This document shows positions 5,400-5,786 of a DNA stretch of 5,786 nucleotides, in pieces. The position numbers were made by a program, and so were the translations under genes. The notes under the pieces were generated by a model. That model was not told the origin of the DNA. It saw only the letters and a list, made by a program, of their open reading frames with translations, and searched no databases. The DNA comes from CAYJFG01 sp051881695. Its GTDB lineage: Bacteria > Bacillota > Clostridia > Oscillospirales > Acutalibacteraceae. Location of the stretch: positions 1 through 5,786 of the forward strand of contig JBJEQJ010000035.1 of assembly GCA_051881695.1 (NCBI GenBank), in the 5' to 3' direction. The stretch's first letter is position 1; each line of letters starts with the position of its first letter.

Positions 5400-5786
5400 G
5401 CCTCCCTTGTTAAAGGGAGGTGGCAGGCGTTAGCCTGACGGAGGGATTCTTCATAGCACAGGCTTTCTTCTCAGGAATCCCCCTGATGACTTCGTCATCT
5501 TTCCCCCTTTGACAAGGGGGACTTTTGCTGCCTCCCTTGTTAAAGGGAGGTGGCAGGCGTTAGCCTGACGGAGGGATTCTTCTTAGCACAGGCTTTCTTC
5601 TCAGAAATCCCCCTGATGACTTCGTCATCTTTCCCCCTTTGACAAGGGGGACTTTTTGCCTCCCTTGTTAAAGGGAGGTGGCAGGCGTTAGCCTGACGGA
5701 GGGATTCTTCATAACACAGGCTTTCTTCTAAGGAATCCCCCTGATGACTTCGTCATCTTTCCCCCTTTGACAAGGGGGACTTTTCT
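5369..5786 (+). repeat. Tandem array of the hairpin-rich repeat: three full units plus the start of a fourth
   Basis: Hairpin A (CCCCCTTTGACAAGGGGG) recurs at 5375, 5503, 5633 and 5761, giving periods of 128, 130 and 128 nt. The 130-nt unit has two extra bases (ACTTTTGCTGCC instead of ACTTTTTGCC). Each full unit carries hairpin A, hairpin B (for example 5401-5420), hairpin C (for example 5424-5437, CAGGC-GTTA-GCCTG), a GGGATT/AATCCC-type stem, and hairpin D (GATGAC-TTC-GTCATC). The units are nearly identical except in the bases between GGGATTCTTC and AATCCCCC. Compared with the left array, the hairpin C loop is GTTA here and GCAA there, while the stem is unchanged. The window ends just after a hairpin A, so the array may continue. 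No open reading frame with a start site or family resemblance lies here. Confidence 0.92.

Noticed and set aside
5369..5786. The periodic array as a CRISPR locus
   Set aside because: The whole 128-130-nt period is conserved, with no unique spacers, and the unit is far too long. No cas gene is present.

Overview
The window looks like chromosomal DNA of a Gram-positive anaerobe of the class Clostridia, most likely a Ruminococcus-like gut or rumen bacterium. The reasons are AGGAG-type ribosome binding sites, near-consensus housekeeping promoters, a LepA of the Bacillus/Clostridia type, and a secreted starch-degrading enzyme that ends in a dockerin. Dockerins are the plug modules of cellulosome-like complexes, including the amylosome of resistant-starch degraders. 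The genus is an inference and cannot be fixed from this window.

Layout. Positions 1-153 hold the end of an array of a hairpin-rich repeat with a period of about 128 nt. Positions 163-2674 hold a two-gene minus-strand unit, transcribed nth then lepA, with a recognisable promoter at 2733-2761. nth encodes endonuclease III, a base excision repair enzyme; lepA encodes elongation factor 4, a ribosome-associated GTPase. Positions 2675-3106 are a divergent intergenic region containing the nth promoter, a decayed and rearranged copy of the repeat (about 2809-3010), and the amylase promoter (3054-3082). Positions 3107-5335 encode, on the plus strand, a 742-residue secreted alpha-amylase: signal peptide, GH13 catalytic domain of the Bacillus subtilis AmyE type, FN3-like spacer, CBM26-like starch-binding module, Pro/Thr linker and type I dockerin. 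Positions 5369-5786 hold three full tandem copies of the repeat plus the first hairpin of a fourth. The first hairpin of this array is extended into a perfect 13-bp stem followed by T5 and should terminate the amylase transcript.

How the parts relate. The housekeeping pair and the amylase are separate, divergently transcribed units with no evident functional link. The amylase would be exported, bind starch through its CBM26-like module, and dock on a cohesin-bearing scaffoldin encoded elsewhere. The repeat occurs in the same orientation in every gap large enough to hold it and at both window edges, so it is probably a dispersed, multi-copy element of this genome. It is the least explained feature here. 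No CRISPR array, tRNA, rRNA, transposase or phage gene was seen.
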